Positions 36,632 through 45,656 of a DNA stretch of 64,000 nt are shown here, piece after piece. Source of the stretch: Burkholderiaceae bacterium (lineage in GTDB: Bacteria > Pseudomonadota > Gammaproteobacteria > Burkholderiales > Burkholderiaceae_C). A program made the translations under genes and the position numbers. Below the pieces are notes generated by a model. It searched no databases and had not been told where the DNA came from. It saw nothing but the letters and a program-made list of their open reading frames with translations. Each line of letters starts with the position of its first letter. Positions within the stretch are counted from its first letter, which is position 1. The DNA is taken from assembly GCA_919902775.1 (NCBI GenBank), contig CAKKRJ010000002.1, forward strand, positions 65,322 through 129,321. Reading direction: 5' to 3'.

Positions 36632-37780
36632 ATGCTGCAAGCCCCCAACCCGCGCCACTACAGCGCCGAACACGAAGTCTTTCGCGCCAGCGTGCGCCGC
36701 TTTTTCGAGACCGAGGTGGCCCCGCATGCCAACGCCTGGGACGAGGCCGGTGAATTCCCGCGCGCGCTGTACCGCAAGGCGGCCGAGGCGGGGCTGCTGC
36801 AGCTGGGTTTTCCCGAGGCCTATGGCGGCGTGCCCTGCGACGCCTTGCACCGCCTCATCTTGTTCGAGACGCGCGCCTGGGGCGGCTCGGGCGGCGTGGC
36901 CTCGGGCCTGTTTTCGCACACCATCGGCGCGCCGCCCATTGCCAGCGCGGGCAGCGAAGCGCTCAAAGCGCGCGTGCTGCCGGGCATCCTGGCCGGAGAA
37001 AAAATCGCGGCGCTGGCCATCACCGAAGCGGCCGGCGGCTCCGACGTGGCGCAGCTGAGCACGCGCGCGCGGCGCGAGGGCGACGTCTACATCGTCAACG
37101 GCGCCAAGATGTTCATCACCTCGGGCATGCGCGCCGACCATTTCACCGTGGCGGTGCGCACCGGCGGGCCCGGCGCTGCAGGGGTGTCCTTGCTGCTGAT
37201 CGACGGCGACACCCCGGGCCTGAGCCGCCAGCCTTTGCAGAAAATGGGCTGGTGGGCCTCGGACACCGCCGAGATCGGCTTCAGCGATTGCCGCGTGCCC
37301 GCCGCCAACCTGATCGGCCAAGAAGGCCAGGGCTTTGCCGTGATCATGCGCAACTTCAACCACGAACGCTTGGCTCTGGCGGCGGCTGCCTGCGGCTATG
37401 CCCAGGTTTGCCTGCACGACGCCGTGGCCTGGGCGCGCGAGCGCAAGACTTTTGGCCAGGCGCTGTCGGAGCGGCAGGTGATCCGCCACAAGCTGGTCGA
37501 CATGGCCACGCGCATCGAAGCCACGCGCGCCCTGCTGGACGATCTGGCGCTGCGCCTGGACGCGGGCCAGTCGCCCTTTGCACAGATCGCCATGGCCAAG
37601 AATGTGGCCACGCAGACCTTCCAGTTCTGCGCCGACCAAGCGGTGCAGATCCTGGGCGGCATGGGCTTCATGCGTGGCACCCGCGTCGAGCGCCTGTACC
37701 GTGAGGTCAAGGTGATGATGATCGGCGGCGGCGCCGAAGAGGTCATGAAAGATTTGATTGCCAAACGTCTGGGGCTTTGA
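36632..37780 (+). CDS. acyl-CoA dehydrogenase
   Basis: This 382-residue protein has LAITEAAGGSDVAQLSTRAR, AKMFITSGMRADHFTV, LGGMGFMRGTRVERLYREV and GGGAEEVMKDLIAKRLGL, the ending common to long-chain and citronellyl-type enzymes. The helix-G Glu is in NFNHERLALA. It lies between the SDR and CoA-transferase genes on the plus strand, next to the second palindrome, and probably works in the same terpenoid or branched-acid pathway as the minus-strand cluster. Confidence 0.9.
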   Translation: MLQAPNPRHYSAEHEVFRASVRRFFETEVAPHANAWDEAGEFPRALYRKAAEAGLLQLGFPEAYGGVPCDALHRLILFETRAWGGSGGVASGLFSHTIGAPPIASAGSEALKARVLPGILAGEKIAALAITEAAGGSDVAQLSTRARREGDVYIVNGAKMFITSGMRADHFTVAVRTGGPGAAGVSLLLIDGDTPGLSRQPLQKMGWWASDTAEIGFSDCRVPAANLIGQEGQGFAVIMRNFNHERLALAAAACGYAQVCLHDAVAWARERKTFGQALSERQVIRHKLVDMATRIEATRALLDDLALRLDAGQSPFAQIAMAKNVATQTFQFCADQAVQILGGMGFMRGTRVERLYREVKVMMIGGGAEEVMKDLIAKRLGL

Positions 37781-37800
37781 GGCTCCGCAGAAAGTCCAAC

Positions 37801-39021
37801 ATGAAATCCATTTTTGAAGGCATCCAGGTGCTGGACCTGACGCGCATCATCGCCGGTCCTTTGTGCACCCAGACCCTGGCCGACATGGGGGCCACGGTCT
37901 ACAAAATCGAAAAGCCCGGCGAGGGCGACGACACCCGCCGCATGGGCCCTTTTTTGCCCGATGCCGAACACGGCGGCGACAGCAACGACTCGGCCTTGTA
38001 CATGGCCTACAACCGGGGCAAGCACTCGATCACGCTGGACATCGCCACGCCCGAAGGCGCAGCCCTGGTGCGCCGACTGGCCGCGCAATGCGACGTGGTG
38101 GTAGAGAACTACAAGGTCGGCGGCTTGCGCAAATATGGCCTCGACCATGAGAGCTTGAGCGCGGGTCGGCAAGACCTGATTTATTGCTCGGTCACCGGTT
38201 TCGGCCAGACCGGGCCGATGGCCTCGCGCCCCGCTTACGACTTCATCTTGCAAGGCATGGCGGGCATGATGAGCACCTGCGGCCAGCCCGACGGCACGCC
38301 CGGCGGCGAGCCGATGCGCACCGCCATTCCGGTGGTCGATGTGGTGACCGGGCTGTACGCCGCCATCGCCATCCTCGGCGCACTGTTTCACCGCGAGCGC
38401 AGCGGCCAGGGCCAATACATCGACGCGTCGATGCTGGACGCGGCGGTGGCGCTGAATGGGCACCTGGCGCTGGGCTTTTTGATGAACGGCGTCAACCCGA
38501 CCCGGGTCGGCAACACCAACCCGATTGCCGCGCCCTCGGAAGTGGTGGCTTGCCTGGACGGGCACCTGATCGTGGCGGCCGGCAACAACGGCCAGTTCCA
38601 GAGCATTTGCAAAGTGCTGGGGCACCCCGAGTGGGCCGCCGACGCGCGCTTTGACAGCAACGCCAAACGCGTGGCCGCGCGCAGCGACCTGCTGGCGCAG
38701 CTGGCGCCGGTGTTGGCCACTTGGCGACAGCAAGATTTACTGCAAGCCCTGCAACAAGCGGGCGTGCCCTGCGGCCCGATCAACAACATGGCCCAGGTCT
38801 TCGCCGAGCCCCAGGCACAGCACCGCGAACTGGCCTTGACGCTGCCACACGGCCGTGGCAGCGATGTGCCCAGCGTGCGCAGCCCTTTGCGCTTTTCAAA
38901 AACCCCGGTCGAGCACCGCAGCCCACCCCTGCTGGGCGCGCACACCCGGGACATCCTTTGCGACAAGCTCCAGCTTGACGAAGCGGCCTTCCAGCGTCTG
39001 CGCGAGCAAGGGGTGGTTTGA
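37801..39021 (+). CDS. class III (CaiB/BaiF) CoA-transferase
   Basis: This 406-residue protein starts at ATG 37801 (MKSIFEGIQVLDLTRIIAGP). It has GATVYKIEKPGEGDDTRRMG, YCSVTGFGQTGPMASRPAYD with the catalytic Asp, and GEPMRTAIPVVDVVTGLYA. It would activate a carboxylic acid by CoA exchange. A Bug-type binding protein follows, so an imported acid may be the acceptor. It resembles the transferase at 13116 only at family level. Confidence 0.88.
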   Translation: MKSIFEGIQVLDLTRIIAGPLCTQTLADMGATVYKIEKPGEGDDTRRMGPFLPDAEHGGDSNDSALYMAYNRGKHSITLDIATPEGAALVRRLAAQCDVVVENYKVGGLRKYGLDHESLSAGRQDLIYCSVTGFGQTGPMASRPAYDFILQGMAGMMSTCGQPDGTPGGEPMRTAIPVVDVVTGLYAAIAILGALFHRERSGQGQYIDASMLDAAVALNGHLALGFLMNGVNPTRVGNTNPIAAPSEVVACLDGHLIVAAGNNGQFQSICKVLGHPEWAADARFDSNAKRVAARSDLLAQLAPVLATWRQQDLLQALQQAGVPCGPINNMAQVFAEPQAQHRELALTLPHGRGSDVPSVRSPLRFSKTPVEHRSPPLLGAHTRDILCDKLQLDEAAFQRLREQGVV

Positions 39022-39212
39022 CGCGGGGCAGGGCGTGCGCCTTTCACCGACGTCATCGGTTGGCTGCGCCTGTGCTTGGCAGGTTTTGCCAGCGGTTTTG
39101 TGCTTTTCGGCCATTTGAAGAAGGCCTGTCCCGGCCTTACCCTGAGGCCACGTAGATCGCATCGGCCTGTGCTTGATGACAAGCGCGCTGTGCATCACGC
39201 CAGGAGACAAAA

Positions 39213-40199
39213 ATGGACACCCACGGATTTTCGTTGCACCGCAGGCAAGCGCTGTTGGCCATGTCTGCCATGGCGGTGGCGGGCTCGGGCTTGGCGCAAA
39301 GTCGGGCAGACACGTTCCCCAGCAAGCCGATCCAGCTGGTGCTGCCTTTTCCGCCGGGCGGCTCGTTGGATCCGATTTTTCGCACATTGGCCGAAGCTGC
39401 AGCCAAGGAGCTGGGCCAGCCGGTGGTGCTGATGCACAAGCCCGGCGCAGGCGGGGTCATGGGCACCGCCACGTTGGCCACGATGCCCGAGTCGGACGGT
39501 TACACCGTGGCCGTGATGCACAACTCGGTGATCCGTGCGCCGCTGGTGCAAAAGGTCAACTTCGATCCGCTCAAGGACTTCAGCTACCTGATCGGCTTGT
39601 TCAACCTGACCACCGGTATTTGCGTGGCGGCCGATGCGCCGTGGCAGACCTTGGGCGACTTGCTGGCCGATGCCAAAAAGCGTCCCGGCGCCATCAGTTG
39701 GGGCACGGTGGGCGCGATCAGCATCAACCGCATCGTGGCCGAGCGTCTGGCCAAGATGGCGGGCACCTCCTTCAACATGGTGCCCTTCAAGGGCGGTGGT
39801 GAGGCGTTCACCGCCTTGATTGGCCGCCATCTGGACGTGTATGGAGATCCCGGTTTCGGCCCGCAGGTGCGTGGCGGAAAAGCGCGGCTGCTGGCCACTT
39901 TCACGCAAGAGCCTTTGAAAGGCTACCCGGGTGTGCCGACCGTCAAGGCTTCGGGCTTTGACCTCACCATCGACTCGCCCATGGGGCTGGTGGCGCCCAA
40001 GAACCTGCCGCCGGCCATTGCGGCCAAGCTGGCCGCTGCTTTCCGCAAGGCCTCGCTGGATGCCGCCTACCAAACCCAGCTGGAAAACTTCGACATGCAG
40101 CACAACCTGATGACGGGCGAGGCCTACACCGCTTATGCCCACACGGCCTACGAGCGCGACGCGAAGATGCTCAAGGACATCGGCTTCAAGCTGGATTGA
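39213..40199 (+). CDS. Bug-family periplasmic binding protein
   Basis: This 328-residue protein starts at ATG 39213 after AGGAGAC. The signal peptide begins with an Arg pair (HRRQALLAMSAMAVAGSG) and could be Sec or Tat. The mature part has IQLVLPFPPGGSLDPIFR and VVLMHKPGAGGVMGTATLA, typical of Bug proteins. It is the third such protein in the window and again has no membrane partner nearby. It follows a CoA-transferase and precedes two thioesterase-like genes. Confidence 0.92.
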   Translation: MDTHGFSLHRRQALLAMSAMAVAGSGLAQSRADTFPSKPIQLVLPFPPGGSLDPIFRTLAEAAAKELGQPVVLMHKPGAGGVMGTATLATMPESDGYTVAVMHNSVIRAPLVQKVNFDPLKDFSYLIGLFNLTTGICVAADAPWQTLGDLLADAKKRPGAISWGTVGAISINRIVAERLAKMAGTSFNMVPFKGGGEAFTALIGRHLDVYGDPGFGPQVRGGKARLLATFTQEPLKGYPGVPTVKASGFDLTIDSPMGLVAPKNLPPAIAAKLAAAFRKASLDAAYQTQLENFDMQHNLMTGEAYTAYAHTAYERDAKMLKDIGFKLD

Positions 40200-40209
40200 A
40201 AGCGCCCCC

Positions 40210-40623
40210 ATGAAACCCGTCATCTCCGACGACCCCCAAGCCATTTTTGCGAAGACGCCCTTCACGCGCCTGATCGGCATGCAGCGCGATTACTCCGAAG
40301 GCGGTAAGGCGCAAATCTCGCTCGACCCGCATGCCGATCTGGGCAACGTGATCGGTGCGGTGCATGGCGGCGTGGTGGTCACCTTGCTCGATGTGGTGAT
40401 GGCCAGTGCGGCGGTGTCGCGTGTGGATTTTCAAAAAACCGTGGTCACGCTGAACCTGGACACCTGTTTTTTGGCGCCGGGTCGCGGCCCGCTGACCGCG
40501 CAAGGCGAGGTGGTGACGCATGACGACGATGTGGCCTGGTGCCAGGCCAAGGTGAGCGATGCACAGGGGCAGCTGGTGGCCAAGGCGCATGGTTCTTTTC
40601 GTTATTTGCCCAGACCGCAGTGA
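40210..40623 (+). CDS. PaaI-type hot-dog thioesterase
   Basis: This 137-residue protein starts at ATG 40210. GNVIGAVHGGVVVTLLDVVM has the HGG turn, followed by TVVTLNLDTCFLAPGRG. It is similar in layout to the thioesterase at 7771. From 40238 to the end of the next gene the DNA is repeated at 42070-42799; this copy is the complete one. It probably clears acyl-CoA esters. Confidence 0.87.
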   Translation: MKPVISDDPQAIFAKTPFTRLIGMQRDYSEGGKAQISLDPHADLGNVIGAVHGGVVVTLLDVVMASAAVSRVDFQKTVVTLNLDTCFLAPGRGPLTAQGEVVTHDDDVAWCQAKVSDAQGQLVAKAHGSFRYLPRPQ

Positions 40624-40967
40624 ACGCCCATGAACACCCCGATGCCAGGTGCCCACATGATCACCGCCCCTGAAGCGCAGACCCCATTGACGCGCAGTGC
40701 TGTTATGGCCTGGCTGGACGAAGCCATGACCAAAGCGGCCGGGCTCAGTCTTCATCAGCGCAGTGCGCGCGACCACGTGGTGGTTGCGGTGGACTTGCAC
40801 ATCTCCTTCATGCGACCGGTCACAGCCAAGTCCGAGGCCACGGCCAAGGTCGTCGGCGGTGGCAAGACCATGGTTTTTTGCGAAGCGCAATTGCTTGACC
40901 AACAGGGTGATGTGCTGGCCCAGGCGCTGGGCACTTACCGTGTTCAGAATCAATAGCCAATCAGGCG
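40238..40967 (+). repeat. direct repeat, left copy (730 bp)
   Basis: Covers most of the 40210 gene and all of the 40630 gene. It matches 42070-42799 at a constant offset of 1832 bases with no gaps. The last 545 or so bases look identical; substitutions, mostly at third codon positions, crowd into the first 185 or so bases. Confidence 0.9.
40630..40956 (+). CDS. short hot-dog protein lacking the HGG motif
   Basis: This 108-residue protein resembles the second two thirds of PaaI/YciA-like thioesterases (AVMAWLDEAMTKAAG, ISFMRPVTAKSEATAKVVGG, then CEAQLLDQQGDVLAQALGTY). Where the HGG loop should precede AVMAWLDEAM it reads LTRS, so the active-site turn is lost. It follows the complete thioesterase by six bases and may form a mixed assembly with it, or be decaying. 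An identical copy is at 42462. Confidence 0.75.
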   Translation: MNTPMPGAHMITAPEAQTPLTRSAVMAWLDEAMTKAAGLSLHQRSARDHVVVAVDLHISFMRPVTAKSEATAKVVGGGKTMVFCEAQLLDQQGDVLAQALGTYRVQNQ

Positions 40968-41524
40968 ATGGGCGATTGGGGAGCCTCAACGACCCCATGG
41001 CGACACCGGTTGAGCGCAGCAGTCAAACCCGCACACATGCCCGCCATCCAGGTTCGGCGCAACAAGCAGGCACCCAGTTCGCACCCACCAAGAAAATTCA
41101 TGTTTTGCGGTTCACTGTTGAATCCGCCTGCTTTATTTCTTGTCCTGGCAAGTTTGCGTTTTTTGTTAAGGATGGTCTGCATAACCCCCCCAAAACGCGA
41201 GTTGAAGCGTGAACGTTCGCATGGTGAAACCGACTTTGAATTCGCCGCCGATTCCCCCTCGTTTCGGCCCAGTTGGCCCAGTTTTCGGGGCTTAGCCCGC
41301 GCTGCAGGCGCACTCATGCCTGCGGCCCCTGCAAAATCCTTTTGCTCATGTGGCGCCAGACCAGGCGTCTGTGTTGATCGTCATCAACGATTGCATCAAG
41401 TCCTTGCTGGCGGGGTAAATGCAATGGTTGCGGGATACAAAAGCCCTGGGCAAAACATTCATCATGCGTGGTTATTCCGTTTCGGTGTATAAAAAGCAAC
41501 GTCTTGATTATCTAAGCCAATTTA
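40957..41524. other. 568-base gap without a recognised gene
   Basis: No ORF here on either strand has protein-like content or a family motif. The stretch becomes richer in A/T toward its right end, where the membrane-protein gene 41525 begins. It lies between the two copies of the direct repeat. Confidence 0.6.
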
Positions 41525-42049
41525 ATGAATGAAAACAAGCCGCTGGTCAGTGCTGTAGAGCTTGATGCATTGATTCAAGGTTGGGGGGCGTTTCCCAACC
41601 AATCCATAGATACCTACTTTCCACTTCGGTCTTGGTTCATTCTTCTCCTGTCCGGAGCCTACGCACTGAGGCTGCTGTTTTTCCCAGAGGTAGTTGCCGC
41701 CAACTTCTCCAGCGAGGCGATAGAGATCGCCAGATTGAGTAAATTCCTTTACTTCAGAGGCTGGTTTTTGATCTCTGTTATTGGCCTGGCCGCATATGCC
41801 TACTTCAAGGATTGGTATATGGGTATTTTGTTTTTTTGCATACTTTTGGTTGGATGTGTCAATTTCATTTTCGATCTGTTCAACATCTATGCAGAGCAGT
41901 TGTCCAAGCCAACGCCTTTGCTGACGTTGGTGTTGTTGGTCAGGCTATTTATCCTGTGGTTGCTGTATATCAACCTTAAAAATACCAGTCGCATGCCGCA
42001 GGGCTGGGACAAGATCAACGTTTTACTGCCATTCAAACGCTTGGCTTGA
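41525..42049 (+). CDS. unknown A/T-rich membrane protein
   Basis: This 174-residue protein was not recognised. Four hydrophobic stretches (WFILLLSGAYALRLLFF, GWFLISVIGLAAYAYF, MGILFFCILLVGCVNFIF and LLTLVLLVRLFILWLLYI) suggest four membrane helices, with a Lys/Arg-containing tail. Base composition is clearly more A/T-rich than its neighbours. It lies between two copies of a direct repeat, so it probably came in, or was trapped, when the repeat formed. Confidence 0.6.
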   Translation: MNENKPLVSAVELDALIQGWGAFPNQSIDTYFPLRSWFILLLSGAYALRLLFFPEVVAANFSSEAIEIARLSKFLYFRGWFLISVIGLAAYAYFKDWYMGILFFCILLVGCVNFIFDLFNIYAEQLSKPTPLLTLVLLVRLFILWLLYINLKNTSRMPQGWDKINVLLPFKRLA

Positions 42050-42110
42050 CCGACTCAAGCGTCGTGCCAAAGCCATTTTTGCGAAGACGCCCTTCACACG
42101 CCTGATCGGC

Positions 42111-42455
42111 ATGCAGCGCGATTATTCCGAAGGCGGCAAGGCGCAAATTTCGCTCGACCCGCACGCCGATCTGGGCAATGTGATCGGTGCGGTGCATGGC
42201 GGTGTGGTGGTCACCATGCTCGATGTGGTGATGGCCAGTGCGGCAGTGTTGCGCGTGGATTTTCAAAAAACCGTGGTCACGCTGAACCTGGACACCTGTT
42301 TTTTGGCGCCGGGTCGCGGCCCGCTGACCGCGCAAGGCGAGGTGGTGACGCATGACGACGATGTGGCCTGGTGCCAGGCCAAGGTGAGCGATGCACAGGG
42401 GCAGCTGGTGGCCAAGGCGCATGGTTCTTTTCGTTATTTGCCCAGACCGCAGTGA
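42111..42455 (+). pseudogene. 5'-truncated copy of the PaaI-type thioesterase
   Basis: The first usable ATG (42111, MQRDYSEGGKAQ) lacks about 23 residues of the full copy at 40210. The HGG motif and the rest are kept (114 residues), and no frameshift is seen. The reading frame continues upstream into the repeat edge without a start codon. It may still give a short hot-dog protein, but the missing first helix and lack of a ribosome binding site suggest a remnant. Confidence 0.7.
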
Positions 42456-42461
42456 ACGCCC

Positions 42462-42788
42462 ATGAACACCCCGATGCCAGGTGCCCACATGATCACCGCC
42501 CCTGAAGCGCAGACCCCATTGACGCGCAGTGCTGTTATGGCCTGGCTGGACGAAGCCATGACCAAAGCGGCCGGGCTCAGTCTTCATCAGCGCAGTGCGC
42601 GCGACCACGTGGTGGTTGCGGTGGACTTGCACATCTCCTTCATGCGACCGGTCACAGCCAAGTCCGAGGCCACGGCCAAGGTCGTCGGCGGTGGCAAGAC
42701 CATGGTTTTTTGCGAAGCGCAATTGCTTGACCAACAGGGTGATGTGCTGGCCCAGGCGCTGGGCACTTACCGTGTTCAGAATCAATAG
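42462..42788 (+). CDS. second copy of the short HGG-less hot-dog protein
   Basis: This 108-residue protein has the same sequence as the one at 40630. It is intact with its own start but follows a truncated partner gene. The identity over this part, against clear divergence just upstream in the repeat, suggests recent gene conversion. Confidence 0.72.
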   Translation: MNTPMPGAHMITAPEAQTPLTRSAVMAWLDEAMTKAAGLSLHQRSARDHVVVAVDLHISFMRPVTAKSEATAKVVGGGKTMVFCEAQLLDQQGDVLAQALGTYRVQNQ

Positions 42789-42868
42789 CCAATCAGGCGG
42801 TAGGCTATTTGGCAGCCACCTGCCCCATGTGGGCTGGTGGGGTGGCGCACCTGAATGGCCAGCATGAT

Positions 42869-43243
42869 TTAAGTCGCAGCCAGAACTTTTTGAATCAGAG
42901 CGACAAGTTCTGCTGCTTTGAATGGTTTCATAATGCTCGCTGTAGCGCCAGGCACATGGATGCTTTCAATACCCATCCTTTTCATGGCTGTGCCAGTGCT
43001 GCCAGAAATCACGATCACAGGTGTCTGGGGGTGATTGGCACTCACATGCTCTATAAATTCAACGCCATTCATGTTGGGCATGAAGAGGTCTGTCACTATC
43101 AGATGGACAGTCACTTGCCCTAACCACTCAATTGCCTCCACGCCATCTGCAGCTCCTATGACCACATACCCATGTGCTTCAAGTATTTCCTGTATGCCTT
43201 CCCGAAGCAAGGTTTCATCTTCAACAAGCAAGAGGGTGGACAT
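42869..43243 (-). CDS. single-domain response regulator (receiver only)
   Basis: This 124-residue protein is a complete CheY-like receiver. It has the acidic pair Glu8-Asp9, the phosphoacceptor Asp52 in LIVTDLFMPNMNG, a Ser/Thr in ISGSTG, and the switch Lys in IMKPF. There is no output domain and no kinase gene beside it, so its partner is elsewhere. The gene follows the right repeat copy in the opposite direction. Confidence 0.88.
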   Translation of the reverse strand: MSTLLLVEDETLLREGIQEILEAHGYVVIGAADGVEAIEWLGQVTVHLIVTDLFMPNMNGVEFIEHVSANHPQTPVIVISGSTGTAMKRMGIESIHVPGATASIMKPFKAAELVALIQKVLAAT

Positions 43244-43309
43244 GGTGGGCTTAAGAGTTAATCCGTCTGATTTTACTTAGTCGGCCCTGCCATGGCAGCA
43301 AAAGACCGA

Positions 43310-44509
43310 TCAAGGGGCGCTTTTAACCTCCCGCGCCACCGCCTCGGCCAGCTCGATCACCGCCATGGCGTAATAACTGCTCCAGTTGTAGCGGGTGATG
43401 GCGTAGAAGTTTTCGGTGCCTGCCACGTAGCTGGGGGCGTTGCTGCCGTTGCGCAGCTCGATCAGTGCCAGCGGGCCGGGGTGCGTGAGCGCTGCACCTT
43501 CCAGCGCGGCGCCTTGGCCTACAAAACTGGCCACGCTGAAGGTGGGCAAGATGTCGGGGGCCAGCAAGCTGTCCATGTCGGTCTGGCCTGGGGTCAGCGT
43601 GACGGGGTAATGCGTGGGCATGCCGGGGCGCCACTGGAAGGCGCGAAAGTAATTGGCCACCGAGCCAATGGCGTCCTGGGGGCTGCCAAACAGGTCGATG
43701 CGGCCATCGCCATCAAAATCGACGGCGAATTTCGCCCAGATGGAGGGCATGAACTGGGGCAAACCCAAGGCACCCGCGTAGCTGCCCCGGATGGCCAGAG
43801 GGTCTGCACCGCTGCGTGAAGTCAGTTGCAAAAATTGCTCCAACTCGCTGCGGAAAAAAGCTTGGCGTTCGGCGGCGCGGGGGTGGGCTTGCGGGAAATG
43901 AAAGGCCAAGGTGCCCAAAGCGTCCACGGTGCGGAAATTGCCGGTGTTTTGGCCATACAGCGTTTCGACGCCAATGATGCCGACCACGATCGATGCGGGG
44001 ACGCCGTATTCGCGTTCGGCCCGCTCCAGCGTGGCCCGGTGTTGCAACCAAAACCGTACCCCGGCCTGGATGCGGACCGGCTCAATGAAGCGCGCCCGGT
44101 AGGCGCTCCAGTCTTTGGCCACCGGGCTGGCAGGGGGCAGCACCAGTTTTTCCACCGCGGGCAAGCGTTGGGCTTGGGCGATGGTTTTTTGCACCCAGGC
44201 CGGATCGAGCTGCAGCCGATGGGCGGCTTCTTGCGCCCACAGCGCCACTTCGGGGTGTTGGTTCAAGGGGGTGCCGCGTGCCGATGCGGTTTTTTTGCCC
44301 AGCGGTGGACGGGCTGCGCGGGCGTTGGTGGGTTTTTTCTTGGCTTTTTTGCCCGCGTGCTGCGCGTGCTTTGGCTGTTTGGCGGGGGTGTCTTGTGCTT
44401 GGGCGGGGTTCAGCCATGTCCATGACAAAGCCAGGCCCAGCAGAGCGGCGCAGACGGTGTTCAGATGGCGCGGCGCAAGGCGGCGTGAGGGGTGTGGTGG
44501 AAAAATCAT
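43310..44509 (-). CDS. mltB: lytic murein transglycosylase B family
   Basis: This 399-residue protein has a signal sequence ending near LNPAQAQ and a Lys/Ala/Pro-rich linker (residues 45-80). The SLT-B domain follows: VVGIIGVETLYGQNTGNFRT holds the catalytic Glu, and RGSYAGALGLPQFMPSIWAK and DFDGDGRIDL are family signatures. It cleaves peptidoglycan to anhydromuropeptides in the periplasm. A lipobox Cys was not seen, so it is probably the soluble type. It diverges from the deacetylase-like gene at 44650. Confidence 0.91.
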   Translation of the reverse strand: MIFPPHPSRRLAPRHLNTVCAALLGLALSWTWLNPAQAQDTPAKQPKHAQHAGKKAKKKPTNARAARPPLGKKTASARGTPLNQHPEVALWAQEAAHRLQLDPAWVQKTIAQAQRLPAVEKLVLPPASPVAKDWSAYRARFIEPVRIQAGVRFWLQHRATLERAEREYGVPASIVVGIIGVETLYGQNTGNFRTVDALGTLAFHFPQAHPRAAERQAFFRSELEQFLQLTSRSGADPLAIRGSYAGALGLPQFMPSIWAKFAVDFDGDGRIDLFGSPQDAIGSVANYFRAFQWRPGMPTHYPVTLTPGQTDMDSLLAPDILPTFSVASFVGQGAALEGAALTHPGPLALIELRNGSNAPSYVAGTENFYAITRYNWSSYYAMAVIELAEAVAREVKSAP

Positions 44510-44649
44510 GCGCGGCCAGTTTAATCGCCCAAGGATGGTTCAGGCGAAGGTGTGGGCTTGGCGTGATAAGCTGAAAACACGCAAATTGCAGCGATTCAAA
44601 AAATTCAACATTTTTGCCAAAGTGTTGAGCATGCAGGAAGACAAACCGT

Positions 44650-45603
44650 ATGGGCGCGACAGGTTATTTCACACACCCCACATGCTGGAAACACGAAATG
44701 GGCGCGGGCCATCCGGAGTGCCCGGAGCGGCTCGGGGCCATCGAAGACCGTTTGCTGATCACGGGGCTGGACATGGCTTTGCAGCGCCGTGAGCCTTCTC
44801 CTGCGGCGCTGGCCGACATCGAGTTGGCCCATGGGCGCATGCATGTGGCGGCTTTGCGTGGTTTGGGCGATGCCTTGCGTGAGGACATGGCTGCTGGCGG
44901 CCCCAGCCACACCGCCCTGGACCCGGACACGCTGATCAACGCGCACACCTGGGAAGCGGCGTTGCTGTCGGCCGGTGCGGCCATTGACGCGACCGACGCC
45001 GTTTTGTCGGGCGAACTGGAAAACGCTTTTTGTGCCGTGCGCCCGCCGGGGCACCATGCCTGCCGCGACAAGGCCATGGGTTTTTGCTTTTTCAACAACG
45101 TCGCCATTGCCGCCAAATACGCGCTGGAGCGCCATGGCCTGAAAAGGGTGGCGATTGTGGACTTTGACGTGCACCACGGCAACGGCACAGAGAACATCGT
45201 GGCGGGGGATGCCCGTATTTTGATGGTGAGTTTTTTCCAGCATCCGTTTTATCCGGAAGGGGGCGCGCAATCGGATGCGGCCAACCTGCTCAACTTGCCC
45301 GTTCCGGCCTACACCAGGGGCATGGACATTCGCGAATTGATCGACATGATGTGGTTGCCCCGGCTGGAAGCGCACCGGCCCGAGTTGATTTTCATCAGCG
45401 CAGGCTTTGACGCCCACCGCGAAGACGACATGGGCCAGATGGGGCTGGTGGAGCAGGATTACGCCTGGATCACCCAGCGCATCAAGGAGGTGGCGCAGCG
45501 CCATGCCAAAGGCCGCATCGTGAGTTGCCTGGAGGGCGGCTACAACCTCAGCGCTTTGGGCCGCAGCGTGGAAGCGCACCTCCGGGTGTTGGCCGACGTT
45601 TGA
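44650..45603 (+). CDS. histone deacetylase-like (class II/AcuC-type) amidohydrolase
   Basis: This 317-residue protein has all zinc amidohydrolase motifs of the arginase/deacetylase fold: HPECPERL, RPPGHHACRDKAMGFCFFNN, VDFDVHHGNGTENI with the Asp/His zinc ligands, FISAGFDAHREDDMG and LEGGYNLSAL. Bacterial members act on acetylated small molecules or proteins such as acetoin-related or acetylpolyamine substrates. ATG 44650 follows AGGAAG. The enoyl-CoA hydratase gene follows after 50 bases. Confidence 0.9.
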   Translation: MGATGYFTHPTCWKHEMGAGHPECPERLGAIEDRLLITGLDMALQRREPSPAALADIELAHGRMHVAALRGLGDALREDMAAGGPSHTALDPDTLINAHTWEAALLSAGAAIDATDAVLSGELENAFCAVRPPGHHACRDKAMGFCFFNNVAIAAKYALERHGLKRVAIVDFDVHHGNGTENIVAGDARILMVSFFQHPFYPEGGAQSDAANLLNLPVPAYTRGMDIRELIDMMWLPRLEAHRPELIFISAGFDAHREDDMGQMGLVEQDYAWITQRIKEVAQRHAKGRIVSCLEGGYNLSALGRSVEAHLRVLADV

Positions 45604-45656
45604 AAGCGGGCGGGTTGGTTCGATCCGGTGGGTTCCGGTTTGGGCACAATCAGGGC

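Larger units (their letters stand above)
42070..42799 (+). repeat. direct repeat, right copy (730 bp)
   Basis: Second copy of 40238-40967. It lacks the first nine codons of the thioesterase gene, because the homology starts inside it. Beyond base 42799 the two copies differ at once. Confidence 0.9.

Noticed and set aside
41314..41499. minus-strand frame containing VDDDQ, recalling a response regulator start
   Set aside because: Only a few residues fit; the pattern needed for a receiver (phosphoacceptor Asp, Lys) is missing, so a remnant cannot be claimed.
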